Shown: piece by piece, positions 36,448-44,430 of the stretch | Layout: the number at the start of each line of letters is the position of its first letter | How positions within the stretch are numbered: position 1 is the stretch's first letter | Source: Pseudolactococcus plantarum | GTDB taxonomy: Bacteria > Bacillota > Bacilli > Lactobacillales > Streptococcaceae | Length of the DNA stretch: 64,000 nt | Direction of reading: 5' to 3' | NCBI RefSeq assembly: GCF_002441715.1 | Contig: NZ_JXJX01000010.1 | Location: 46,593 to 110,592, forward strand | Notes under the pieces: model-generated | Databases searched by the model: none | What the model saw: only the letters and a program-made list of their open reading frames with translations | What the model was told of the DNA's origin: nothing | Position numbers and translations under genes: made by a program

Positions 36448-37314
36448 TTAATCAGCTAGCCAGATACTAGTATCAGGTCCTAACGGGATAATGGGTTTGG
36501 CATTATCTTTGCGATGATTAAGCCAAAATCCTTTTCTAATCGCTTCAAAATTCGTTGTCTCACGAAAAGCCGGTATCTGATATAGTCTTTTAGCATATGG
36601 CCAAAGATTTTTAAAATCGATCAGGCGATTGCGATTAGCGAGATTGAGACTATAATACGCGATGTCAAATCTGACTAAGCAAACAAATAATCTAATATCT
36701 GCTTCAGTTAACTGATCACCGAATAGATAATCTTGATCAGCTACTCTCGCATCCAACTCGTCTAAGCGATTAAAGAGTGTGTGGTAGTTTGTTTCATATA
36801 CTTCTTGTGTGTCAGCAGCACCCATACGATTGATGGCACCGATCACTTCATCTAACACAACTGCATTTAGTGCATCGATGTCTTGACGAAGATGTTCAGG
36901 ATACAGCTCCGGCGCGTCTGCCTTAGCTACCTCTTTAAAATTCAAGGCTAACTGTCTCATGAGGTCATGTGATTCGTTATTGACAATTTTTTGCGTTGTC
37001 AAATCGATGATGACCGGTACCGTGGCACGACCTGGATAATTTGGATCAGTCTTGAGATAACTCTCCATCATATATCTCGTCCCAAGTATAGGATCATGGT
37101 TACCCTCATCTAGTGAAAACTCCCAGCCTTTTTCAGTGATAACCGGGTTCAATTTGCCTTCACTGATCACCTCAGTCAAACCCATCAGGTGGCGAACAAT
37201 CGCAAAACGGTGACTCCAAGGGCATACCTCAGTCCAGATAAAGCGATAACGACCAGCCTCTACGGGAAATTCTTCACTACCTAACACACCTTTAAATAGC
37301 TCTGCTTTTGTCAT
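36448..37314 (-). CDS. glutathionyl-hydroquinone reductase (Xi-class GST)
   Basis: 288 residues. N-terminal thioredoxin-fold domain with the catalytic motif EVCPWSHR (Cys near residue 31), followed by an all-helical GST domain with EADIRLFVCLVRFD and the final NPKP-like region replaced by DNAKPIIPLGP. This is the ECM4/YqjG family, which reduces glutathionyl-hydroquinones. Glutathione would have to be imported or made elsewhere in the genome. Followed by a small gene on the same strand. Confidence 0.82.
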   Translation of the reverse strand: MTKAELFKGVLGSEEFPVEAGRYRFIWTEVCPWSHRFAIVRHLMGLTEVISEGKLNPVITEKGWEFSLDEGNHDPILGTRYMMESYLKTDPNYPGRATVPVIIDLTTQKIVNNESHDLMRQLALNFKEVAKADAPELYPEHLRQDIDALNAVVLDEVIGAINRMGAADTQEVYETNYHTLFNRLDELDARVADQDYLFGDQLTEADIRLFVCLVRFDIAYYSLNLANRNRLIDFKNLWPYAKRLYQIPAFRETTNFEAIRKGFWLNHRKDNAKPIIPLGPDTSIWLAD

Positions 37315-37350
37315 CTTTCCTCCAATATTAGTCTAATAGTTTGATAGTCA

Positions 37351-37485
37351 CTATTTATTAAAAATCTTTGGTCCTTTTCTCATATGTTTACGGTCATTTT
37401 TAGTTGGTGTTTGTTGTGCTGAACGCCCACCACCTTGTTTTGCTTTTATGATTTCTAACATCTTGTCTTTAGTTGATTGATCCAC
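37351..37485 (-). CDS. small conserved-looking basic protein
   Basis: A 44-residue frame (MDQSTKDKMLEIIKAKQGGG, then RSAQQTPTKNDRKHMRKGP and KIFNK) beginning with GTG at 37485, with GAGG at a fitting distance. It has an amphipathic helix followed by a basic tail. I have the impression of similar small proteins in other lactic acid bacteria, but cannot confirm it. Function unknown. It lies 36 bp upstream of the reductase gene on the same strand, so the two may be co-transcribed. Confidence 0.6.
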   Translation of the reverse strand: MDQSTKDKMLEIIKAKQGGGRSAQQTPTKNDRKHMRKGPKIFNK

Positions 37486-37677
37486 TTATACTGCCTCTTT
37501 TCTTGATTTATGATGCTAAAGTTCTTAATTTGAGGTATAAGTTCCTAAAATAAACCCTACGCTTCAACACTTTAAACATCATACACTTCTTATTATAACA
37601 GAAATAGTAAGCAAGTTATACAGCATTTGGTAACTAAAGATAGCTAGCTTATATTAGTATCAGCCAATGCTTTAGTG

Positions 37678-40600
37678 TTAAACAGTATTTTCCCAACTAG
37701 GCATGATACTACTAGTTTGACTAAATAAATCATCAGCAAGTATAGATGAGTCTAGCCTTGTTACCGAAGCTCTAGTATCAAAGCTTGCCATTGCCTGAAT
37801 AATTTGATCAGTTTGTGACAGCAATACCGCATTCATCTGTCCCGTATCAGATACTGCGTTTGCTTCGCTAAAAGCAAGAATATCTTGTTGTAACGACCGA
37901 CTACTCTTTTGCTTTTTAGTTACTGATACAACCGGTGCGAAACCAATCTGATTATTCTGATAAGTCATTTTTTGTTGGCTACCATCGGAGAAGGATAAGA
38001 CATAGTTCTGATAAGCACTACTATATCGGTAATCAGATAAGATAAGTTGATCTTGTGTCACTTTGATTCGTAGGATGATATCATAATTAGCACCAGTCGT
38101 CGCTTCTAAATCAGATAGGCGCAAGTCTCCTGTAAATCGGATGGTATTCACACCTTGTGTATCTTGGATAGTATCTATGCCGTATCCACGACCAAAGATG
38201 TAAGTATCATCGCCTGCACCGCCATCGAGATAGTCATTACCCGTACCACCATCTAAGATATCATCCCCAGCTTCGCCGAAGAGTTGGTCGTTACCTTCAC
38301 CACCGTAAAGTCTGTCATTACCAGCATTACCGTAAAGACAGTCATTACCAGCATCCCCGTATAGCTGGTCATCATGAATAGAACCTTTGAGTGTATCATT
38401 ACCACCTAAACCATGGATTGTCGTCTGATCTAAAACTGCGGTCAAGTAATCACCACTATCTGATCCAAACATATGTCTAAATGGACTATTTTTAGCACCT
38501 ACCGCAAAAAAAGTACCATCCGAAAAGGCAAGTTCAAAATTTCGGTAAGCGTCATCATAACGGAACCAGTCAAGTATCAGCGTATCATTTGTACCACGAA
38601 TCGTGATTTTTAATCCATCATAGCCACCATCTGAAAAAGCGAGATCTGATTGTGAGATACCTGCACCAAACTGAATTCGATTAATCCCTTGGCTATCTTT
38701 GATAGTGTCATAGCCATAACCACGACCAAAGATATAGGTATCATTGCCAGCACCCCCTTCTAGATAGTCAGTACCTGATCCACCATCTAAGATATCGTTT
38801 CCAGCATTTCCATAAAGATAGTCATTACCATCATAGCCTCTGAGTTCAGCATTATTGGGGTAGAAAGCAGTGAGGCTATCATTACCATTTGTTCCCTCAT
38901 ACTGATTAAAAGGGCTTCTTGGATCACTCATATGCATGACTGTGCCATCCGAAAATGCTAGATTGAAGTTACGATAATTCGGACTACTATGATGTGAGAC
39001 GATCGTTAGAAAGTCTGTGGTACCTTTGATTCCTATCGTCATGTTTCCACCAGTAACCAGCACTACAGCAAGATCACTAGGTTTGATATTTCCTTGAAAC
39101 CGAATGGTGTTTAACCCTTGATAATCAAAGATAGTGTCGTGACCGTATCCACGAGCAAAGATATAAGTATCATCGCCAGCGCCACCCTCTAATCTATCAT
39201 TACCAATACCGCCGTCTAGAAAGTCATTACCATCTCCTCCGCTAAGATAATCATTCCCAGCGCCACCATCCAGTGTATCATTGCCTCCAGCTCCATAGAG
39301 CTGATCATTACCACCATGAGCGATCATACGTGTATCCATGTCATAAAACGCTTTCAAAACATTATCTTCGCTATCACCGATCATGTTTCTAAGTGGGCTA
39401 GTCGCATCCTTGACATGAATCAGTGTACCATCTCTAAAGGAGAGTCTCAGATTTCGATTACCAGCATAGCCACAAAATGAATCGACAACCAACATATCTT
39501 TGGTACCTCGGACTTTAAAGACCAAATCTCCTGTAGCAGTATAAACAACGGATAAATCAGGTAGTCGCAGTTGACCAATAAATCGGATCATGTTACTCCC
39601 TTGGTCATCGATGATGCGATCTATCCCATACCCTCGGCCAAAGATATAGATATCATCTCCTTCACCACCATATAGTCTATCATTACCAGTACCGCCGTTT
39701 AAGATATCATTGTCACCTTTACCATAGAGACTATCATTACCGGAACCGCCGTTTAGGATATTTGATCTGTCATCTCCGTACATGACATCATCTCCATAGC
39801 CACCGTTTGATGTGCCATGTGTTTCTATATATACCTTATTATTATAAACCTCACCAAGTGCATCAGCTAGGTTTTTCCCCCACGAACTTCCAATTACCGC
39901 AGCACCTATCCCAACTGTTAAGCCAATCGCGATGCCGACTGGTCCCGTACAGATACCAGCCAATAGTGCTGTTGTCACACTGCTTGCTGCACTGCCTAAT
40001 AACCAGGCACCCGCCGAACTCGCGCCCCAATCTTTAAGATATTCTAAAGCTTGGGCATTATCCCCATCTAAACTAGCATTTAGGGCATCTTTTGCAACAA
40101 ATCCAAGCTCTATAATATCCGCAAGTGCCCCAGCAACCGTTAAAATCTTAGCGGACGTCGAGAGATTACCAAACTTCTTCCAGTATCCTGTTTTCTCTAA
40201 GGCATCAGATACTTGATCATATGCTCTAGCAAAATCAGTGCCTGCTATCTTGTTTGATCCTGTACCAACAGGCCTATCTAGCCAAGCGATACTGATAGAG
40301 CCCGATTCATTGTTAACGATATTCTTAACTTTATTTAAGGTATGATCTGAGATATAAAGTTTTTCAAAACTCATATCAGCCTTGGTCCAGCCATTTTTAG
40401 TCAATGTTTTTTGATAGTTTTTTTGATAGTTAGTGTACTCAATCAACTCTATCTTTTTACCTACCGTCGTTTCAAGATCTAGCGCCCAAGCACTGGTATG
40501 TGTCGTGACGGACGCTAATTCATGAGAAAATGCCTGTGCCAGATCTTCTGCTCGCTGACCTGTTTCAAAGATATCCTTACTATGACCTCTGATCGATTCA

Positions 40601-41229
40601 AGTAAAGTATCAAACCACTTCATCTCAAAATATGACTTGTTGGCAGGTAGGTTAGCCATCCCTTTTTGCCACTCTCTTTCAAACCATATTTTGGGTTTAC
40701 CGTTTATCGATGTAACAAGCGGATTTTCTAAGATCTTTGGCATCTCAACCATGGCCCATGTCCGATCTAATCCCGCATTAGGCACGATGTTATAGACACT
40801 GCCTTTTGTATTTTGGGCAAAGTGCTTAGAAGCCTCAGCCCATGGTCCTGTCGTGCCCCTACTCTCACCACCGTAGAGGTAGGCGCCTATCGCACCTTCT
40901 AGTCTATCTAGTGTAATATCTGGATAGGTGTTCATATAGGCAACTTCAAGTGCTCTTTTATATTCAGTACTTAAAAGAAATTGCCCAACATGAGTTCGAT
41001 CCATGACTCTGACATCAGCTCTCTGGCCCATTTTTTGAATGATGTCATTACTATGAACATCTGGCTTAACCATCCCACTATATAGGACAGTCGTCGCATC
41101 AGAATTAGCCGATGGATCTACTATCGATATCTGACTAACTAACTGCTCCAAATCAGTTAAAGTGTAAGAACTACTATATTCAACAACCTTTTTTAAGTTT
41201 ACTAAGGCTTCATCATAAGTTAAAATCAA
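37678..41229 (-). CDS. RTX-type polymorphic toxin, type I secretion substrate
   Basis: 1183 residues with no signal peptide. Residues 1-185 form a presumed toxin domain (VLYSGMV at 48-54, FLLSTEYKRAL, GESRGTTGPWAEASKHFAQN, LDRTWAMVEMPKILENP). Residues 186-400 are mainly helical. Residues 401-450 are a Gly/Ala-rich hydrophobic stretch that could insert into membranes. From 476 there are four blocks of calcium-binding nonapeptides (GGxGxDxLx; about 476-527, 637-688, 795-831, 938-1009), each followed by a unit of about 100 residues (YIFGRGYGIDTI ... DLRLSDL ... SFSDGT) that looks like the haemolysin-type calcium-binding related domain. The last 85 residues lack repeats and should be the uncleaved C-terminal secretion signal. 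TTG start, coupled to the immunity gene (TTGA overlap), preceded by GGAGG. Confidence 0.8.
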   Translation of the reverse strand: MILTYDEALVNLKKVVEYSSSYTLTDLEQLVSQISIVDPSANSDATTVLYSGMVKPDVHSNDIIQKMGQRADVRVMDRTHVGQFLLSTEYKRALEVAYMNTYPDITLDRLEGAIGAYLYGGESRGTTGPWAEASKHFAQNTKGSVYNIVPNAGLDRTWAMVEMPKILENPLVTSINGKPKIWFEREWQKGMANLPANKSYFEMKWFDTLLESIRGHSKDIFETGQRAEDLAQAFSHELASVTTHTSAWALDLETTVGKKIELIEYTNYQKNYQKTLTKNGWTKADMSFEKLYISDHTLNKVKNIVNNESGSISIAWLDRPVGTGSNKIAGTDFARAYDQVSDALEKTGYWKKFGNLSTSAKILTVAGALADIIELGFVAKDALNASLDGDNAQALEYLKDWGASSAGAWLLGSAASSVTTALLAGICTGPVGIAIGLTVGIGAAVIGSSWGKNLADALGEVYNNKVYIETHGTSNGGYGDDVMYGDDRSNILNGGSGNDSLYGKGDNDILNGGTGNDRLYGGEGDDIYIFGRGYGIDRIIDDQGSNMIRFIGQLRLPDLSVVYTATGDLVFKVRGTKDMLVVDSFCGYAGNRNLRLSFRDGTLIHVKDATSPLRNMIGDSEDNVLKAFYDMDTRMIAHGGNDQLYGAGGNDTLDGGAGNDYLSGGDGNDFLDGGIGNDRLEGGAGDDTYIFARGYGHDTIFDYQGLNTIRFQGNIKPSDLAVVLVTGGNMTIGIKGTTDFLTIVSHHSSPNYRNFNLAFSDGTVMHMSDPRSPFNQYEGTNGNDSLTAFYPNNAELRGYDGNDYLYGNAGNDILDGGSGTDYLEGGAGNDTYIFGRGYGYDTIKDSQGINRIQFGAGISQSDLAFSDGGYDGLKITIRGTNDTLILDWFRYDDAYRNFELAFSDGTFFAVGAKNSPFRHMFGSDSGDYLTAVLDQTTIHGLGGNDTLKGSIHDDQLYGDAGNDCLYGNAGNDRLYGGEGNDQLFGEAGDDILDGGTGNDYLDGGAGDDTYIFGRGYGIDTIQDTQGVNTIRFTGDLRLSDLEATTGANYDIILRIKVTQDQLILSDYRYSSAYQNYVLSFSDGSQQKMTYQNNQIGFAPVVSVTKKQKSSRSLQQDILAFSEANAVSDTGQMNAVLLSQTDQIIQAMASFDTRASVTRLDSSILADDLFSQTSSIMPSWENTV
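37945..39804 (-). repeat. RTX repeat region of the toxin gene
   Basis: Coding repeats for the four nonapeptide blocks and their spacer units. The spacers are more conserved among themselves at protein than at DNA level, which indicates old duplications. Confidence 0.85.
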
Positions 41230-41708
41230 TAGACTTTACCCTCCGCCCTAATTTGGATATGAGGGAGAGGGGGGTCTAATTTTTCATACCCCTTTGTTCC
41301 AATCCCCTTACGACCGTGAACGACCATAGCTGATTTGAAATCTTGTAAAATTTGTTCTTGATTTGTTTCTAGTTCTTCTGGAAGATGGATACCGTATGCA
41401 TATATTAATCCTGGATAAGTCATTAATCGGTTAAATTCCCACGCTTTTAGATAACCTCCTACCCAAATCTGCCTCGTGTTTACAGAGAATAGATGACCAT
41501 GCCAAAAATAATAAAATTCTATCTCCTGTGGGTCATCATGATTTACACGTTTTGTAGCAACAAAGATTGATTGATCTTCATTGACTGTTAAGCCATTCCA
41601 TGTTCGATAGTCTCCTGTAAATCCACCTTCTGTTCCATATTTGTCATCAAAATACTCAGCCCACTTAACTGCCTCTTCTTTTTCTAAAATTACATTTTTA
41701 AATGCCAT
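41226..41708 (-). CDS. predicted immunity protein A1
   Basis: 160-residue soluble protein (MAFKNVILEKEEAVKWAEYF ... DPPLPHIQIRAEGKVY), acidic overall, no signal. Its stop overlaps the start of the full-length RTX toxin. Two paralogs lie upstream at 42325 and 42978, each followed by a toxin fragment or remnant. The one-to-one pairing immediately 5' of toxin genes, the coupling and the duplication with divergence are the marks of immunity genes in polymorphic toxin loci. The family is not known to me; the role is inferred from context. Confidence 0.65.
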   Translation of the reverse strand: MAFKNVILEKEEAVKWAEYFDDKYGTEGGFTGDYRTWNGLTVNEDQSIFVATKRVNHDDPQEIEFYYFWHGHLFSVNTRQIWVGGYLKAWEFNRLMTYPGLIYAYGIHLPEELETNQEQILQDFKSAMVVHGRKGIGTKGYEKLDPPLPHIQIRAEGKVY

Positions 41709-41868
41709 TTGCTTCCTTCTTTCTTCATTCTGCTACATCGTATCATCACGATTACTTTGAGTGTCCAACTCAGTCGACTCTCTCTCCTTTCTCGTGTTTA
41801 GTATCTAAACACTTATGACTACTTTGAGAATTAAAGTAATCATAACTATTTAAAAATGAGTAACTTCA
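41709..41868 (-). repeat. cassette-spacer repeat, copy 1
   Basis: First of three similar segments of about 150 bp (others 42808-42966 and 43461-43602). Each starts at the ribosome site of an immunity gene, contains a palindrome GTGTTTAGTATCTAAACAC (41794-41812 here) followed by a dyad of TTATGACTACTTT and AAAGTAATCATAA, and ends inside the 3' end of a truncated toxin. Confidence 0.85.
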
Positions 41869-42328
41869 TCTCAGAAGATGTAACAAGCGGATTTTCACTG
41901 CCTTCTGTATTTTGGGCAAAGCGCTTAGAAGCCTCAGCCCATGGTCCTGTCGTCCCCCTACTCTCACCACCATAGAGGTAGGCGCCTATGGCTGATTCTA
42001 GTTTACTTGGGGAAACATCTAGATAGGTATTTATATAAGCAGCCTCAAGTGCTATTTCATACTCTGGACTTAAAAGAAATTGTCCGATATGGGTTCGATC
42101 AATAACTCTTACATCTGATCTATTATAGATTTCCTGAATAATTTTATTACTATGTACACCTGGCTTAACCATCCCACTATAAAGAACCGTTGTCGCATTT
42201 CCATTAGCGATAGGATCATCAATAGAAATTTGTCTGATTAATTGTTCCAAATCAGTTAAAGTATAGGAGTTACTATTTTTGACAATAAGTTTTAATTTTT
42301 GTAAGGCTTCATCATAGGTTAACATCAA
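41846..42328 (-). pseudogene. truncated toxin A copy (N-terminal domain only)
   Basis: 160 residues matching residues 1-145 of the full RTX toxin with moderate divergence (MMLTYDEALQKLKLIVKNSN ... GESRGTTGPWAEASKRFAQN). Then an internal deletion removes the stretch equivalent to full-toxin residues 145-167, it continues with ENPLVTS, and ends in unrelated MKLLIFK encoded by the spacer repeat. It lacks the RTX and secretion parts, so it cannot be exported by itself. Begins TTG ATG, coupled to immunity gene A2. It may be dead, or a donor of toxin-domain sequence for recombination. Confidence 0.75.
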
Positions 42329-42807
42329 TAGACTTTATCCCCCACTCTGATTTGAATATGAGGAAGTGGAGGATCTAATTTTTCATATCCTGATATCCCA
42401 ATTCCCTTACGTCCATAAGTTACCATAGCAGTTTTAAAGTCTTGTAAAATCTGTTCCTTATCTTTTATCAACTCCTCAGGTAGATGAATACCAGACGAAT
42501 AGTTGAATCTTGGATATGACATTAACCTAGAAAACTCCCAAGCTTCTAAATCATCATCCCCCCATACTTGCCTGACATCCACAGAAAATAGATAACCATG
42601 CCAAAAATAGTATAATTCTATCTCATTTGGGTCTTCATGATTTACCCATTTTTTTCTAATAAACATTGATTTATCTTTATTTACTGTCATGCCTCCCCAT
42701 GTTCGATAGTCTCCTGTAGCTCCTCCATGATCTCCATATTTTTCATCAAAATACTCAGCCCACTTAACTGCCTCTTCTTTTTCTAAAATTACATTCTTAA
42801 ACACCAT
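42325..42807 (-). CDS. predicted immunity protein A2
   Basis: 160 residues, paralogous to A1 and A3 over the full length (MVFKNVILEKEEAVKWAEYF ... DPPLPHIQIRVGDKVY). Start at 42807 follows AAGGAAACAG; an upstream in-frame start at 42867 would read through the spacer repeat and is not shared by the paralogs. Its stop overlaps the start of the truncated toxin copy. The divergence from A1 in the middle part (for example around residues 55-110) could reflect matching to a different toxin variant. Confidence 0.65.
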   Translation of the reverse strand: MVFKNVILEKEEAVKWAEYFDEKYGDHGGATGDYRTWGGMTVNKDKSMFIRKKWVNHEDPNEIELYYFWHGYLFSVDVRQVWGDDDLEAWEFSRLMSYPRFNYSSGIHLPEELIKDKEQILQDFKTAMVTYGRKGIGISGYEKLDPPLPHIQIRVGDKVY

Positions 42808-42966
42808 CTGTTTCCTTCTTTCTGTTTTTTGCTCCATCGTATCATCACGATTACTTAGAGTGTCCAACTCAGCCGATCATCTCTCCTTTCTCGTGCTTAG
42901 TATCTAAACACTTATGACTACATTGAGTATTAAAGTAATCATAACTATTTAAAAATGATTAACTTC
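42808..42966 (-). repeat. cassette-spacer repeat, copy 2
   Basis: Closely similar to copy 1 over the whole length, including the dyad and the palindrome (GTGCTTAGTATCTAAACAC at 42893-42911, one base off perfect) and the ending AACTTCATCT inside a toxin remnant. Confidence 0.85.
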
Positions 42967-42981
42967 ATCTATCAACATCAA
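42949..42981 (-). pseudogene. ten-codon toxin start remnant
   Basis: Directly after immunity gene A3 the toxin start TTG ATG TTG is present in the coupled TTGA position, but the frame runs at once into the spacer repeat (MLIDEVNHF) and stops. This is a toxin gene reduced to its first codons. Confidence 0.6.
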
Positions 42982-43460
42982 TAGACTTTGCCCTCCACCC
43001 TGATTTGAATATGCGGAAGTGGTGGATCTAATTTTTCATACCCTGCTACTCCAATACCTTTACGACCGTATACAATCATGGCAGCTTTAAAATCTTGTAA
43101 AATCTGTTCTTGAAATTGCGTTAGTTCTTCAGATAAATTAAGAATATTAACATAATCTAAAGTAGGATAAGCTATTAAATATTTTAAATCCCAAGCTTCT
43201 AGACCATTTTCCCCCCAAATTTGTCTCGCCTTGACAGAAAATAGATAACCATGCCAAAAATAAAATAGATCTATATCATGTGGATCTTCACGATTTACAT
43301 GCGCTACTTTAACAAATATTGTTTGTTCAGTATTAATAGTCATACCAGTCCATCTGACCATTTGACCCAATCTTATTTTATGGTCTGGATATTTTTTAAC
43401 GAAGTAAGTTCCCCACTTGCTCGCTTCTTCTTCTTCTAAAAATACATTTTTGAATTTCAT
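42978..43460 (-). CDS. predicted immunity protein A3
   Basis: 160 residues, the most diverged of the three paralogs (MKFKNVFLEEEEASKWGTYF ... DPPLPHIQIRVEGKVY). Ends are conserved and the middle differs. It has no toxin partner left, only a ten-codon remnant, so it may be an orphan immunity gene that protects against toxins of neighbours. Preceded by GAAGAAAG at a fitting distance. Confidence 0.6.
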   Translation of the reverse strand: MKFKNVFLEEEEASKWGTYFVKKYPDHKIRLGQMVRWTGMTINTEQTIFVKVAHVNREDPHDIDLFYFWHGYLFSVKARQIWGENGLEAWDLKYLIAYPTLDYVNILNLSEELTQFQEQILQDFKAAMIVYGRKGIGVAGYEKLDPPLPHIQIRVEGKVY

Positions 43461-43602
43461 TACTTTCTTCTTTCTGTTTTTTGCTACATCGTATCATCAC
43501 GATGACTTTAAGTTTCCAACTCAGTCGACAGTTTCTCCTTTCTCGTGTTTAGTATCTAAACACTTATAACTACTTTAGCTAGTAAAGTAATCATAACTAT
43601 CT
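43461..43602 (-). repeat. cassette-spacer repeat, copy 3
   Basis: Third copy, most diverged: palindrome GTGTTTAGTATCTAAACAC at 43545-43563 is intact, the following dyad is kept with changed loop (TAGCTAG). It ends within the 3' end of the toxin B fragment. Confidence 0.8.
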
Positions 43603-43840
43603 CCCAAACATTTTTCGTAACACCATTCACTGTCATCGCACCTGTATAAGGGATGACAGTGGCATTACTACGACTCGCTGGTAATTCATAGCCCATGCGA
43701 TCGATACAGTCATAGGTAAAGTTAATTAACTGGCTACGCTGAGCAGATGTTAGGGCTTGCCCTTCCGGAATACCGATATTGTTTCTCCAGTTAGTCAGCT
43801 CTCCTGCTATACTCTTTATATTTAATTTGATATCCGTCAT
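43556..43840 (-). pseudogene. truncated toxin B copy
   Basis: 94 residues from ATG 43840 (MTDIKLNIKSIAGELTNWRN ... NATVIPYTGAMTVNGVTKN). Not the same toxin as A, but the layout is comparable: a helical first part, then NATVIPYTGAM where toxin A has DATTVLYSGMV. The last residues (MITLLAKVVISV) come from the spacer repeat, so the original gene was cut at that point. It follows immunity gene B by 2 bp. Confidence 0.6.
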
Positions 43841-43842
43841 GG

Positions 43843-44310
43843 CTAATCCTGCCTTCTCTGGATACAATCATCTGCAAAGACAAGATGCTGATCATCTCCA
43901 AGTGTCCCTCTTGCTTCATACTCAACAAATGTCGTCCAGCCCTTTTCGATCATCTCGCGTAACTCTTCATCACTATAGGACACCCCAGCAGGTATATAGG
44001 CATGCTCCACATAGTAGGTGAACATCCCTAATTCAGATGATTTACGGAACATTTGATAGTAACTAAATAACTCCAACCTGATGACCGTGCCATCTTTAAA
44101 TCCTAGGACATAAAAGGCCGGGCGTTCTTCTGGAATTTTACGGCCTGGACCATTAAGGTAAGTCAGAAATATACCGTGTTCCCGATCGATAGCCCATTTG
44201 CTTTGTGTAAACTTACTAGCGCCTGAGTAGGGATCCTCAAAATTAAAGCGATCAAACCAAGCACGATCCGCACCTTCTGGAATATTTTCTCCGATAAAAT
44301 TAACTATCAT
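43843..44310 (-). CDS. predicted immunity protein B
   Basis: 155-residue soluble acidic protein (MIVNFIGENIPEGADRAWFD ... FADDCIQRRQD), unrelated in sequence to the A-type immunity proteins but in the same position immediately 5' of a toxin fragment. It is rich in aromatic residues (FYVLGFKDGTVIRLELFSYY). First gene after the secretion pair. Family not recognised; immunity role inferred from context. Confidence 0.55.
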   Translation of the reverse strand: MIVNFIGENIPEGADRAWFDRFNFEDPYSGASKFTQSKWAIDREHGIFLTYLNGPGRKIPEERPAFYVLGFKDGTVIRLELFSYYQMFRKSSELGMFTYYVEHAYIPAGVSYSDEELREMIEKGWTTFVEYEARGTLGDDQHLVFADDCIQRRQD

Positions 44311-44430
44311 ATTTTACTTCTTTCTATTTTTTCTCTACTAATTTTTAGGTGAACACTCACTTTTTCTGTTGACATCACGTTTTGCGACTCGTTACGCTAA
44401 GGTTTACGTTGCATACATCTCTCCTTATCT

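Noticed and set aside
37620..37677. Terminator after the RTX toxin gene
   Set aside because: Only a long-loop AGCATT/AATGCT pair without a T run is seen, so I could not support a terminator.
38140..39800. CRISPR-like periodic DNA repeats
   Set aside because: The periodicity is from coding for GGxGxDxxx nonapeptides in an open frame of 1183 codons, with no fixed-length repeat/spacer pattern.
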